Made by a program: the position numbers and the translations under genes
Notes under the pieces: generated by a model
The model's input: the letters and a program-made list of their open reading frames with translations, nothing else
The model's database searches: none
Told to the model about the DNA's origin: nothing
In this document: positions 33,300 to 40,926 of the stretch, one piece after another
Position numbering within the stretch: position 1 is the stretch's first letter
How the letters are laid out: each line of letters begins with the position of its first letter
From: Candidatus Nitrosopumilus sp.
GTDB lineage: Archaea; Thermoproteota; Nitrososphaeria; Nitrososphaerales; Nitrosopumilaceae
DNA length: 64,000 nt
NCBI RefSeq assembly: GCF_029882185.1
Contig: NZ_JAOULD010000002.1
Location: 1-64,000 of the forward strand
Direction: 5' to 3'

Positions 33300-34538
33300 T
33301 TAAATCTCTACCATACCGCGTATTAAATCATGCTCTGATAGTCGTAATAATTCATTGAGTTTTGCTACTCTTTCGCCTCCAACAATGCCTACTTTTAGCA
33401 TTTTTGACTTTGTAGCAAGACCAATATGTGATATTTGTGAATCTGTGGATTCTCCAGATCTATGTGAAGTGATTAATTTGATATTGTTTTGAGTTGCTTC
33501 ATTAGCAAATTCTAGAGCGTCAAAAAGACTGCCTGCTTGATTTACTTTTAAAATTGCTGCATTACATGATTTCAATTCAATTGCTTTTTTTAGGATATTT
33601 TTGTTGGTGACAGTTAGATCATCTCCTGTAACCAATGTATTTGGAAATTTCTTTGTTAATTCTGACATGTCTTCAAATGCTTCTTCATGAACAGCATCTT
33701 CAGCATAAATTAATTTGAATTTTTCAATAATATCTGCTGCAAAATCTATTTGTTCCCCAGTAGAATTTTCAAATCCTGCTCTATCATAAACATATTTTTC
33801 TTTTTCCTCATTCCATTGTGTTGATGATGCAAAATCGACTCCTAAAGACACTTCTTTTCCTAAAGTAAATCCTAAGTTCTCACAAGCTTTTGCAGAAATT
33901 TCCAATGCTTTTTGATTTTCTAGTTTTGGTGCCCATCCTCCTTCATCTCCTCTCCCATTTGTAAAGTTATGATCTTCTTTTTCTAAAACACGACGAAGTT
34001 CTTTGTGTACTGATAGATTAGTATCAATTGCATCTTGGATATCTTTTGAACCTATTGCACAAATCAAAATTTCTTGAATATCTGGTGTGCCAGGACCTGC
34101 ATGTGCTCCTCCTCCTAAAATATTTCCTAAAGGAAATGGAAATCTGAATGAAGATTCTGATGATAGTGTCTTGAATAATGGTTCTCCTGATGCTTTTGAT
34201 GCTGATTCCATTGAAGCAATTGTAACTGCAAAAGCTAAAGCTCCTCCTATGACTGAATAATTAGTAGAATTGTCTAGACTTTTTAGAACATCATGAATTC
34301 CTTTTAGATCTGATGATTCTAATCCGATAAATTTTTGAGAATTTTCTTTTAAGATTCTAAGACTTTCTTCAGGCTTTCCCTCTGGGAAACTGACTGCTTC
34401 ATATTTTCCTACACTTGCACCTGATGGTGCACATACTCTTCCTAAAAATTGCTTATCTGATTTGACATCCACTTCAATTGTTTTACTACCTCTACTGTTG
34501 TATAGAATACGTCCTTCGATTGAGGAAATTTTAGCCAA
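33300..34538 (-). CDS. eno: Enolase
   Basis: 412 residues. The N-terminal capping region (EGRILYNSRGSKTIEVDV) and barrel motifs are intact: GGGAHAGPGTPDIQEI, NGRGDEGGWAPKL, VTGDDLTVTN, AILKVNQAGSL and SHRSGESTDSQISHI. It interconverts 2-phosphoglycerate and PEP in the cytosol. It lies 1 bp after the rpoN stop and 7 bp before rpsB, so it is firmly in the operon. Confidence 0.97.
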   Translation of the reverse strand: MAKISSIEGRILYNSRGSKTIEVDVKSDKQFLGRVCAPSGASVGKYEAVSFPEGKPEESLRILKENSQKFIGLESSDLKGIHDVLKSLDNSTNYSVIGGALAFAVTIASMESASKASGEPLFKTLSSESSFRFPFPLGNILGGGAHAGPGTPDIQEILICAIGSKDIQDAIDTNLSVHKELRRVLEKEDHNFTNGRGDEGGWAPKLENQKALEISAKACENLGFTLGKEVSLGVDFASSTQWNEEKEKYVYDRAGFENSTGEQIDFAADIIEKFKLIYAEDAVHEEAFEDMSELTKKFPNTLVTGDDLTVTNKNILKKAIELKSCNAAILKVNQAGSLFDALEFANEATQNNIKLITSHRSGESTDSQISHIGLATKSKMLKVGIVGGERVAKLNELLRLSEHDLIRGMVEI

Positions 34539-34539
34539 T

Positions 34540-34776
34540 TTATTCTAACTCAGATTGGACTTCTTGTTTTCTTCTCTGAATTGCTTCGTAAAATGGAATT
34601 ACTTGTTGTATTGTTTCTACAGTGGTCAAAAGCATTCTTCTGCAACAATATCTTTCAACACCTAAAGAATCAAGAGTTTTTGTAGGATCTTCCCCTGCTT
34701 TGATTTTATTTTGATAATCTTCAAATTTATCAGCAATTAATTTTCCACAAGTTAAACATCTGACCGGAATTAACAC
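34540..34776 (-). CDS. rpoN: RNA polymerase subunit Rpo10 (RpoN)
   Basis: 78 residues. LIPVRCLTCGKLIADKFEDY and GVERYCCRRMLL carry the atypical zinc site C-x2-C...C-C of archaeal Rpo10/eukaryal Rpb10. The GTG at 34776 gives the standard IPVRC start and lies about 26 nt from the TATA-like element at 34798-34806, so the mRNA is probably leaderless; the longer frame from TTG 34794 is unlikely. First gene of the rpoN-eno-rpsB-mvk-ipk-idi-idsA operon. Confidence 0.95.
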   Translation of the reverse strand: MLIPVRCLTCGKLIADKFEDYQNKIKAGEDPTKTLDSLGVERYCCRRMLLTTVETIQQVIPFYEAIQRRKQEVQSELE

Positions 34777-34797
34777 GAACGAAAAAGTAACCAAGGA

Positions 34798-34806
34798 TTA
34801 TAAAAA
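34798..34806. promoter_or_regulatory. TATA element apparently shared by tRNA-Leu and rpoN
   Basis: TTATAAAAA lies 21-29 nt upstream of the tRNA-Leu 5' end (34827) and, read on the other strand as TTTTTATAA, 22-30 nt upstream of the rpoN GTG (34776). No second TATA-like element is visible in the 50-bp divergent spacer, so one box appears to serve both directions or one of the two uses a weaker signal. Confidence 0.5.
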
Positions 34807-34826
34807 CCATGCAAGAAAATTCCTTT

Positions 34827-34911
34827 GCGGACGTCGCCCAGCCTGGCCAAAGGCGCTAGCTTGAGGGGCTAGTCTCTCAGGAGTTCGTGGGTTCAAATCC
34901 CATCGTCCGCA
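34827..34911 (+). tRNA. trnL: tRNA-Leu (GAG)
   Basis: A class II tRNA of 85 nt. Acceptor GCGGACG (34827-34833) pairs with CGTCCGC ending at 34910, with A73 at 34911. The anticodon arm is CTAGC-TTGAGGG-GCTAG (anticodon GAG). A long variable arm (TCTCTCAGGAGTTCG region) and T arm GTGGGTTCAAATCCCAT are present. CCA is not encoded. Confidence 0.97.
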
Positions 34912-34925
34912 TCATGAATTTTAGA

Positions 34926-35540
34926 TTATTTTTCTAATTTTTGTAAAATCCTGATTAATTCTGTTCTTCTTCTTTCTTCAGTTATTACCGATCTAACATC
35001 ATCAACTAGAATTCTATTTACATCAGTTTTTCTTCTAGCTTCTTTTACAACTTTATCGTATATTGAAAAAGTGTAAAGTTGAAGATACAAATTCTCCATT
35101 ACTTCAAAAATTCTTGTTGCCTCATCAATATTGTTCATTCTAATTTTATCAAACACTTGTCTTTTCAATTCTCCTACACAATCGAGTAATCCTAGAACAT
35201 AGGATTCTGGCATCACTGATAATTTTTTATCCGATGGGATTTCTTTTTTTTCGACAATTGCAATTAAACAAGCTGCCTCTACAAATTCTTGTTCTGGAGT
35301 AATTAGGTATCTTTCCAATCCTCCTGTTGCTTTTTTCTTGTATTTTTTTAATAGTGTTTTTGCTTGTTTCAAGTTCTTTTTCCCCGTTACTAAATCTTCT
35401 TTGTGAACTGCAATGATTGATTTACTGCATAAGATGATTGCTTCTCTAGTATTTTTTAACAAAAATTCTCTGGCATCTTGTATATCGCCTAAATCTTTTG
35501 CAATTTTATTCAACGATGTTTTTACATTTTTTAATGTCAT
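34926..35540 (-). CDS. Translin-family protein
   Basis: 204 residues, entirely helical. The conserved translin signature appears in EFVEAACLIAIVEKKEIP, ESYVLGLLDCVGELKRQVFD and the C-terminal EARRKTDVNRILVDD. Archaeal translins form hollow octamers with RNA-binding or nuclease activity. It converges on tRNA-Leu, 15 bp from its 3' end, and could be transcribed alone. Confidence 0.9.
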   Translation of the reverse strand: MTLKNVKTSLNKIAKDLGDIQDAREFLLKNTREAIILCSKSIIAVHKEDLVTGKKNLKQAKTLLKKYKKKATGGLERYLITPEQEFVEAACLIAIVEKKEIPSDKKLSVMPESYVLGLLDCVGELKRQVFDKIRMNNIDEATRIFEVMENLYLQLYTFSIYDKVVKEARRKTDVNRILVDDVRSVITEERRRTELIRILQKLEK

Positions 35541-35974
35541 GCTTACATATGTTTTAAAACTAGGATAAAGTCGTTTGCCAAACTCTTAAGAATTTCATGA
35601 ATTCTATTTACAAAATATGAATTTTAAGAATTATTGTCTATAGAATAAAAATAGCACATAAGATATGTAGGGATAATGTTGGCATTTAGTCTTGCATTGA
35701 TTCCAATTATGCATAGCTGGTTTGTCATATCCAGAAGGGAAGGAATCATTTTAGTTATAGGCTACATCTACTAGTTCATTAACTGTGATGCCTGAAATTA
35801 ATGATGGAATGCCACAATATGTTTTTCGTTCAACACCAATGGTTTTACCTGATAGAAGATCAAATCCTAATAATCGCACCTAAGTTTATCTAAACATATT
35901 ATCAAACCATTCAATTTTAGTCACATTTTAGCCATAGTTCGAATTTTCAAAGCTCTTATTTTGGATATAATTTC
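35541..35974. other. Intergenic region with decayed fragments
   Basis: A 434-bp gap between divergent translin and the epimerase operon. It contains the exchanger remnant listed next (35676-35774) and a 31-codon ATG frame (35788-35883) with no recognisable features. A TATA-like CTTATTTTGG at about 35953 probably belongs to the epimerase operon. No RNA or repeat was seen. Confidence 0.4.
35676..35774 (+). pseudogene. C-terminal remnant of a Na+/Ca2+ exchanger-like membrane protein
   Basis: A 32-codon frame gives one hydrophobic segment, then SWFVISRREGIILVIGYIY and a TAG; translation beyond the TAG continues briefly in a plausible way (FINCDA). The pattern helix, I-S-R-R-E-G, helix matches the last two helices of CaCA-type cation exchangers, where S-R-x-E-G precedes the final helix. 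No upstream part exists, so this is a fossil of a lost or moved gene. Confidence 0.4.
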
Positions 35975-36631
35975 ATGAATAATATGGAAATCACTGTTGA
36001 TCAAATGTATAATATTGAAAATAAAGGCCATGAAATGGGATTTTTAAAAAAATTCATGATGGAAAATGCTGGAGCTGCAGCAGTAAGACGATTGTTAGAA
36101 AAAATAGGAAACGTTGAATCTAAAAATATTCTAATTTTTGTGGGATTGGGAAACAATGGGGGCGACGGTTTGGTAATGGCAAGACACTTGGCAGGATATG
36201 GTGCTAAGGTAACAGTAATGCTTCTAGGCAGTCCTGATAAAATAAAAACTGAAGAAAGTAATTGGAATTGGTCACTTTTACAAAAAATGCCTTCTGTAAA
36301 ATTAATGTCTGGAAATTATTTGGATTTTGATTTTAAACCTGATGTAATAATCGATGGGCTTCTTGGAACGGGAATTTCTGGTGAAATTAGAGAACCATAC
36401 GCATCAGCAATAAAATACATTAACGAAACAGATTGTTTCAAATTTGCAATTGATGTTCCATCTGGTCTAAACCCACAAACTGGAGATACTGCAAATATTT
36501 TTACAAAGTGTGATATGACTGTAACATTTCACAAAATGAAGCAAGGAATTCCCAAAAGAAAAGATCTTACAGGTGAATTGTTTGCTGAAAAAATTGGAAT
36601 TCCTCCTGAAGCCGAAGAGGGCATACTATGA
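35975..36631 (+). CDS. nnrE: NAD(P)H-hydrate epimerase (YjeF N-terminal domain)
   Basis: 218 residues. FVGLGNNGGDGLVMARHL (nucleotide loop), IIDGLLGTGISGEIREPYA and AIDVPSGLNPQTG define the YjeF_N fold. It epimerises damaged NADHX/NADPHX so a dehydratase can repair it. The dehydratase domain usually fused in prokaryotes is absent here. ATG 35984 is an alternative start nine bases on. Overlaps the next gene by 4 bp (ATGA). Confidence 0.92.
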   Translation: MNNMEITVDQMYNIENKGHEMGFLKKFMMENAGAAAVRRLLEKIGNVESKNILIFVGLGNNGGDGLVMARHLAGYGAKVTVMLLGSPDKIKTEESNWNWSLLQKMPSVKLMSGNYLDFDFKPDVIIDGLLGTGISGEIREPYASAIKYINETDCFKFAIDVPSGLNPQTGDTANIFTKCDMTVTFHKMKQGIPKRKDLTGELFAEKIGIPPEAEEGIL

Positions 36632-37236
36632 AAGTTCATCAAATTCAAGTAGGAAATATGCAGAATTTCTCATATATTGTTGAGGATGAAGATACTGGCG
36701 AATCCATAATCATTGATCCTTCTTGGGATTTAATTGAACTAGAAATGATAATTAAAAAAAATAATTTGAAAATAAAATACATTGTTAACACTCATCATCA
36801 TTTTGATCATACTTTAGGAAATGAAGCAATGATGGAGTCTACTAAAGCTCCAATTATTCAACATGAAAATTCAGAATTAAAACACGATATTACTGTCAAG
36901 GATGGAGATTTTATTGAATTTGGAAATTCAAAATTAAAAGTACTTCATACCCCTGGTCATTCTCAAGATAGTATTTGTCTTGTTGGTGATGGGAAAATTT
37001 TTTCAGGCGATACTCTTTTTGTTGGAAATTGTGGTCGAATTGATTTACCTGGAGGTTCTGCAAAAGATCTCTATCACAGTCTTTTTGATATTTTGTATAA
37101 TTTGGATGAGAAATTAGTCATGTATTCTGGTCATAATTATGGTTCTTCTGAGATATCTACTCTTGGACAGGAAAAAATCACTAATCATGTAATGCAAAAA
37201 AGAACTGAACAACAGTTTCTTGATATGATGGGTTAG
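36628..37236 (+). CDS. MBL-fold hydrolase (glyoxalase II-like)
   Basis: 202 residues. Zinc ligands occur in NTHHHFDHTLG, TPGHSQDSICLV, FSGDTLFVGNCGRIDLPGG and SGHNYGSSEIST, matching hydroxyacylglutathione-hydrolase-like enzymes. Archaea of this group lack glutathione, so the thioester substrate is unknown. Sandwiched by overlapping genes in the epimerase operon. Confidence 0.92.
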   Translation: MKVHQIQVGNMQNFSYIVEDEDTGESIIIDPSWDLIELEMIIKKNNLKIKYIVNTHHHFDHTLGNEAMMESTKAPIIQHENSELKHDITVKDGDFIEFGNSKLKVLHTPGHSQDSICLVGDGKIFSGDTLFVGNCGRIDLPGGSAKDLYHSLFDILYNLDEKLVMYSGHNYGSSEISTLGQEKITNHVMQKRTEQQFLDMMG

Positions 37237-37244
37237 TGATCTTA

Positions 37245-38309
37245 ATGGAAAATTTTGAACTGTTTGGAAACATAGAACAAGGAAAAAATTTTCTTGATTC
37301 TATAAAAAATGGGCAGTTTCTTTTCTCGTTTGTGATTTCATATACTGAAACTTGTGAAATTCCCGGAATCACTTTTGCAGGTGCTGATAAAGATTCAATA
37401 CAGTTTACTCCTCCTGCAGATGCAGAATATCTTCATTATGGATATTGTAAAACAATTGATAAAATCCCTATGACTCCTGATGGAAAGCCTACTCCTGGAT
37501 TGCTGACAAAAACTGCACTAGAATCTGCAAGTATTCCTCATTTTACCATTAATGCTGGTAGTAAAATTCCACCCCAGCTTCCCTTCTTTGATGCATCTAT
37601 GACTTATGGTAAAAATATTTTAAATCAAGATGCTATGACTGATTCTCAAATATCTCATGCTGTAGACTATGGAAGAATTATTGGTAGAAGTATGGCTTCG
37701 CTTACTGATTGTTTAGTAATCGGTGAAAGTATTCCTGGTGGAACTACAACTGCGTTAGCCGTATTGAGGGCATTAGGTTATGACGCTAAAGTAAGTTCTA
37801 GTATTCCAAACAATCCTGTTGAATTAAAAAATCAAATAGTTTCTTCTGCACTAAAACGAGTAGATTCTGATCATCCGTATAGTATTGTAGCAAAGGTCGG
37901 TGATCCTATGATTCCTTTTGTAGCTGGAATGTTGAGTTCTGCATCCAGTGTATCAAATGTAATGTTAGCTGGTGGTACACAAATGGCAGCAGTTTTGGCA
38001 TTTGCATCAAAAATTGGATTTAATCCTGAGAATACTGCAATAGGAACAACTACTTACATTACAGGTGATACCAGCGCAAATTTTACTAGTCTTGTAAAAG
38101 AAATTGCTGATATTCCTGCTATAGCTGTGAATCCTGGTTTGGAGAATTCACAATATTCTGGTTTGAAAGCATTTTCCCAAGGCTTTGCAAAAGAAGGAGT
38201 TGGAGCTGGAGGAAGTATAATTTCATCAATGATAAAAACTGGAAATGATTCTTCAAAATTCTTAACAATTGCAGAAAAAGAATATCGTCGATTATTTACT
38301 TCATTGTGA
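37245..38309 (+). CDS. UPF0284 / CobT-related protein
   Basis: 354 residues. ITPDG-type and IPGGTTTALAVLRALGYDAK, HSIV-type and VMLAGGTQMAAVLA, IGTTTYITGDTSANF and GVGAGGSI motifs place it with the nicotinate-nucleotide:dimethylbenzimidazole phosphoribosyltransferase-like UPF0284 family. In archaea this family is proposed to activate the lower base of cobamides. These archaea are known cobalamin producers. A GTG at 37236 touching the upstream stop is an alternative start to ATG 37245. Confidence 0.9.
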   Translation: MENFELFGNIEQGKNFLDSIKNGQFLFSFVISYTETCEIPGITFAGADKDSIQFTPPADAEYLHYGYCKTIDKIPMTPDGKPTPGLLTKTALESASIPHFTINAGSKIPPQLPFFDASMTYGKNILNQDAMTDSQISHAVDYGRIIGRSMASLTDCLVIGESIPGGTTTALAVLRALGYDAKVSSSIPNNPVELKNQIVSSALKRVDSDHPYSIVAKVGDPMIPFVAGMLSSASSVSNVMLAGGTQMAAVLAFASKIGFNPENTAIGTTTYITGDTSANFTSLVKEIADIPAIAVNPGLENSQYSGLKAFSQGFAKEGVGAGGSIISSMIKTGNDSSKFLTIAEKEYRRLFTSL

Positions 38310-38412
38310 CTGATTTTGCAAGATTTCTAGGATAATCAGGATCTGTATCTTTTTCAAGTGATGTATAGTATGATAATATCTGAATTGAAATGATTTCTGA
38401 AGTTGGGGTTAT
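38296..38412 (-). pseudogene. C-terminal remnant of GlmS (glucosamine-6-phosphate synthase)
   Basis: On the minus strand a 38-codon stretch reads SEIISIQILSYYTSLEKDTD followed by PDYPRNLAKSVT, two residues and a stop. This is the signature end of the GlmS isomerase domain (I-P-L-Q-L-L-A-Y...D-x-P-R-N-L-A-K-S-V-T). A stop precedes it in frame (just past 38412) and no upstream GlmS sequence exists, since rpsD follows at 38437. It overlaps the 3' end of the UPF0284 gene by 14 bp. Confidence 0.65.
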
Positions 38413-38436
38413 TTACTGATAATCTTATTTTTTCAG

Positions 38437-39060
38437 TTATTCTGTTGAAGTTTCATCTTTTGAGGTTTCAGCAGTAGTTTCAGTCGTTTTTTCTTCTACA
38501 TCTTCTTCATCACTATCTGTTTCTTCTTCAGTGGTTACTTTTGTAGGATCTTCTTTCTTTGTTTTTTCTAGCATTTCTGGAATCTTTGATTCAGGGGCAA
38601 AATGAACACTACTCTCTTCATCAACTGTAACAGTATACGATGGGATGTTGACTTTTCTTTCACCAATCATGATATGACCATGAATCACTGCTTGTCTTGC
38701 TTGATATGGTGTTTTGAATCCTAGTTTCTTTGTAACGATTGTTTGTAATCTTCGTGAAAGTAAATCTGTTGCGTTTAGATTAAGTACGTCATCTAATGTT
38801 GCATCACTACTTACCAAACCTATTCTTGCAAGAGAGTTCATCAAGATTGGTTCTTTTTCTGCTCGTACTTCCTGTCTTAATGCAAGCAATGATCTAGCTT
38901 GATGTCTTACCCGTGATAATTCAGTGTGTGCTTTCCATAATTCTCTTTTAGTTCTTAATCCAAATGTTCCGAGAGTTTTCAACTCATCCATTTTTAATTC
39001 ATAATTGAGAGGTCTTTTTGGTTTTCTCCATACTTTACGTGGATATTTTGGATCTCCCAT
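38437..39060 (-). CDS. rpsD: Ribosomal protein uS4
   Basis: 207 residues. Archaeal uS4 N-terminus ([20 protein letters not shown]) and S4 RNA-binding domain ([37 protein letters not shown]) are intact. The last 35 residues are a low-complexity tail of E, T, D and S ([20 protein letters not shown]). 9 bp separate it from rpsM upstream, so both are in one transcript. Confidence 0.97.
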   Translation of the reverse strand: MGDPKYPRKVWRKPKRPLNYELKMDELKTLGTFGLRTKRELWKAHTELSRVRHQARSLLALRQEVRAEKEPILMNSLARIGLVSSDATLDDVLNLNATDLLSRRLQTIVTKKLGFKTPYQARQAVIHGHIMIGERKVNIPSYTVTVDEESSVHFAPESKIPEMLEKTKKEDPTKVTTEEETDSDEEDVEEKTTETTAETSKDETSTE

Positions 39061-39069
39061 TCATAACAC

Positions 39070-39621
39070 CTATTCTTTTTTCTCCACTGCTGGTGCTGCA
39101 GCAGGTGTTCCATCTGGTCCTGCTGGTGCTGCAGCAGGTGCGCCTGCTCCACCTTTTTTAACTGGAGCTGCCATTCCGCCTTTGGCTACGCCAACTGCTC
39201 CGCCTTTTCTACCTGAGGTTCTTGTTCTTTGACCTCTGACTTTAAGACCACTTAGATGACGATAACCTCTCCAACTGGCAGTAATTCTTTCTCTCTCGAT
39301 ATCGTTTCTTAATGTAAATGGAATATCTGAAGTCAACAAATGCATGTCTTTACCGGTTTCAATGTCTTTTCTTCTGTTAAGGAACCATGATGGAAAATTG
39401 CTTGCAATTGGATCCGTAATTAACTTCTCAATTGCTTGAACATTTTCATCAGTAAGGTTTCCAATGTTAGAATTAGGATTAATTTTTAATATATCCAGAA
39501 TTGCAGTTGCAAAGTTGTAGCCAAGACCCTTGATCTGAGTCAAACCGATAACCATTTTCTTTTCTCCCCGGATATCGTTTCCTACAATTCTTACAATGTG
39601 TCTGTATTCTTGTGCGCTCAA
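39070..39621 (-). CDS. rpsM: Ribosomal protein uS13 with Ala/Pro/Gly-rich extension
   Basis: 183 residues. Core uS13: [31 protein letters not shown], and the C-terminal [20 protein letters not shown]. The core ends near residue 148 and is followed by a tail of about 35 residues made of A, P and G with a few lysines ([20 protein letters not shown]). First gene of the rpsM-rpsD pair; the archaeal partners rps11 and rpoD are not adjacent. Confidence 0.97.
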   Translation of the reverse strand: MSAQEYRHIVRIVGNDIRGEKKMVIGLTQIKGLGYNFATAILDILKINPNSNIGNLTDENVQAIEKLITDPIASNFPSWFLNRRKDIETGKDMHLLTSDIPFTLRNDIERERITASWRGYRHLSGLKVRGQRTRTSGRKGGAVGVAKGGMAAPVKKGGAGAPAAAPAGPDGTPAAAPAVEKKE

Positions 39622-39744
39622 GTATTCAAAAATTCAAAGAATCCCCGATAAAAACCATGCTAGGCACTAAATTAGATGATTTTTGAAATATGTGATAACT
39701 ATGATTAATGGTTCATGCCTATTTTGGCTTGTTTTTGAATTATT

Positions 39745-39897
39745 TTATTTAAAGTCCTCATCATTTGTCCAGTCTTTTCCTTGGACATTCCATTGACTGC
39801 ATTTACAGCATTTTTTGACTCCTCTCTGAGCATCAATGTCTACACAAAAACAATGAATTCCTTTTCCAGATGGATCCTTACTGCAGAGCTTTTGCAT
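39745..39897 (-). CDS. Cysteine-rich microprotein (50 aa)
   Basis: 50 residues from ATG 39897. Cysteines at 5, 16, 18, 30, 31 and 33 (HCFCVD; KKCCKCSQW) form likely zinc knuckles, followed by an acidic, tryptophan-containing end (GKDWTNDEDFK). Nothing else occupies this 360-bp gap. Composition and codon use look genuine. Family unknown. Confidence 0.55.
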   Translation of the reverse strand: MQKLCSKDPSGKGIHCFCVDIDAQRGVKKCCKCSQWNVQGKDWTNDEDFK

Positions 39898-39981
39898 GTT
39901 TTTTATCGAGTCCTTTTCTTAATTATTCTATTGGAATATTAGAATCAAAAAGTTATAACTTTCAAAATTTTTTATTTTATT

Positions 39982-40293
39982 GTGAGTAATTCATTTGATC
40001 GTGAAAAAATTGTAGATTGCATGTTTAATCCTGTAACATCTTCTATTTTAGCAGAACTTGAGGATGGCAAAAAACAATGTTCTTTTTTGGCAAAACAAAC
40101 ATCTGTTTCCGAATCTGAAGTTCTTGAAAGGCTATCCTATTTGATTGAACACGGATTTATCTCAAAAGCTTCTGATGATGGAAAATGTGTTTTGATGGCA
40201 AATTCTGAGAAACTAGCAAGCATTATTGAAAATGGTGACAATTTCGATGAAGCTATAAGTGGATTAGAAAAAATGGATAGTTATCTAAACTGA
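39982..40293 (+). CDS. Winged-helix DNA-binding protein (ArsR-like)
   Basis: 103 residues. The N-terminal 65 residues form a winged helix: NPVTSSILAELEDGKKQCSF, the recognition-helix region SVSESEVLERLSYLIEHGFI, and a wing with SKASDDGKCVLMA. The rest is a helix (FDEAISGLEKMDSYL) possibly for dimerisation. Start GTG 39982. No metal-site cysteine pair is evident. Its place beside the oxidase/ZIP/CDF block makes it a candidate local regulator. It overlaps the convergent membrane protein gene by 9 bp. Confidence 0.75.
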   Translation: MSNSFDREKIVDCMFNPVTSSILAELEDGKKQCSFLAKQTSVSESEVLERLSYLIEHGFISKASDDGKCVLMANSEKLASIIENGDNFDEAISGLEKMDSYLN

Positions 40294-40791
40294 TTTTCTT
40301 TTATTTTTAATTCCCGAAATCCCAATTACTGCCAATCCTGCCATTCCAATCACAAGAATAGCTAAGGAAATAGTTGAAAGAATTGATTTTTTCACTGCAT
40401 CAGGAAGTGGTCCAATTGCACCGGCAACATAAATCTCATCATCATCACTACTCTCTATAATCAATTGATAAGTTCCAGATTCAAATACATCAAATTCCTC
40501 TTCATGAGTTTCATCATTTATTATATGAGAAATAATTTCGATATTTGATGGATCTAATATTTTTGCAGATATTGTATCCTCTCTAAATTCCATGATTTGA
40601 ACTGCAAAAATCCCAACAGGTGTATTTTCTTTATCCAAATCTACTGAGACTGTAACTGTCTCTTTTGAATTCACTTTGCCGTTTCCCTGACTTATTCCTC
40701 CTAACGTTGTTTGGTTTTCAACTACTGATACTGCTAATCCTGCCACTATCAACAATCCGAATATTACTGTGATTAATCCTATTTTTTGCAC
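40285..40791 (-). CDS. Membrane-anchored extracellular domain protein
   Basis: 168 residues with a helix at each end (about 5-25 and 138-160) flanking a beta-rich, acidic extracytoplasmic domain of about 110 residues (VTVSVDLDKENTPVGIFAVQ; FESGTYQLIIESSDDDE) and a basic C-terminal end (KNKRKS). The topology is both ends inside, domain outside. The family is not recognised. Divergent from the multicopper oxidase, whose promoter region they share. Confidence 0.7.
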   Translation of the reverse strand: MQKIGLITVIFGLLIVAGLAVSVVENQTTLGGISQGNGKVNSKETVTVSVDLDKENTPVGIFAVQIMEFREDTISAKILDPSNIEIISHIINDETHEEEFDVFESGTYQLIIESSDDDEIYVAGAIGPLPDAVKKSILSTISLAILVIGMAGLAVIGISGIKNKRKSV

Positions 40792-40851
40792 GGTTTCAGG
40801 CTAATTTTCTTTAGTTTAAACCTAATTTTTTCTAAATTTGTAACTGGTGGA

Positions 40852-40887
40852 TAAAAAAGTTAGATTAGACTAAAAAAGTTAGCTTAG
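40852..40887 (+). promoter_or_regulatory. Tandem 17-bp repeat upstream of the oxidase-ZIP operon
   Basis: TAAAAAAGTTAGATTAG (40852-40868) is repeated as TAAAAAAGTTAGCTTAG (40871-40887) with one mismatch and a 19-bp period, about two helical turns. The second copy ends 7 bp before the TATA-like TTTAAATA at 40894-40901, which precedes the TTG start at 40927 by about 29 nt. The layout is that of a paired operator contacting one face of the DNA. Confidence 0.6.
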
Positions 40888-40926
40888 GGTAAATTTAAAT
40901 AAAGAATTTGCTTTTTTGTACGTGTC

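Noticed and set aside
35788-35883. 31-codon ATG frame after the exchanger remnant
   Set aside because: No motif, membrane segment or start signal; proline/arginine-rich sequence looks random.
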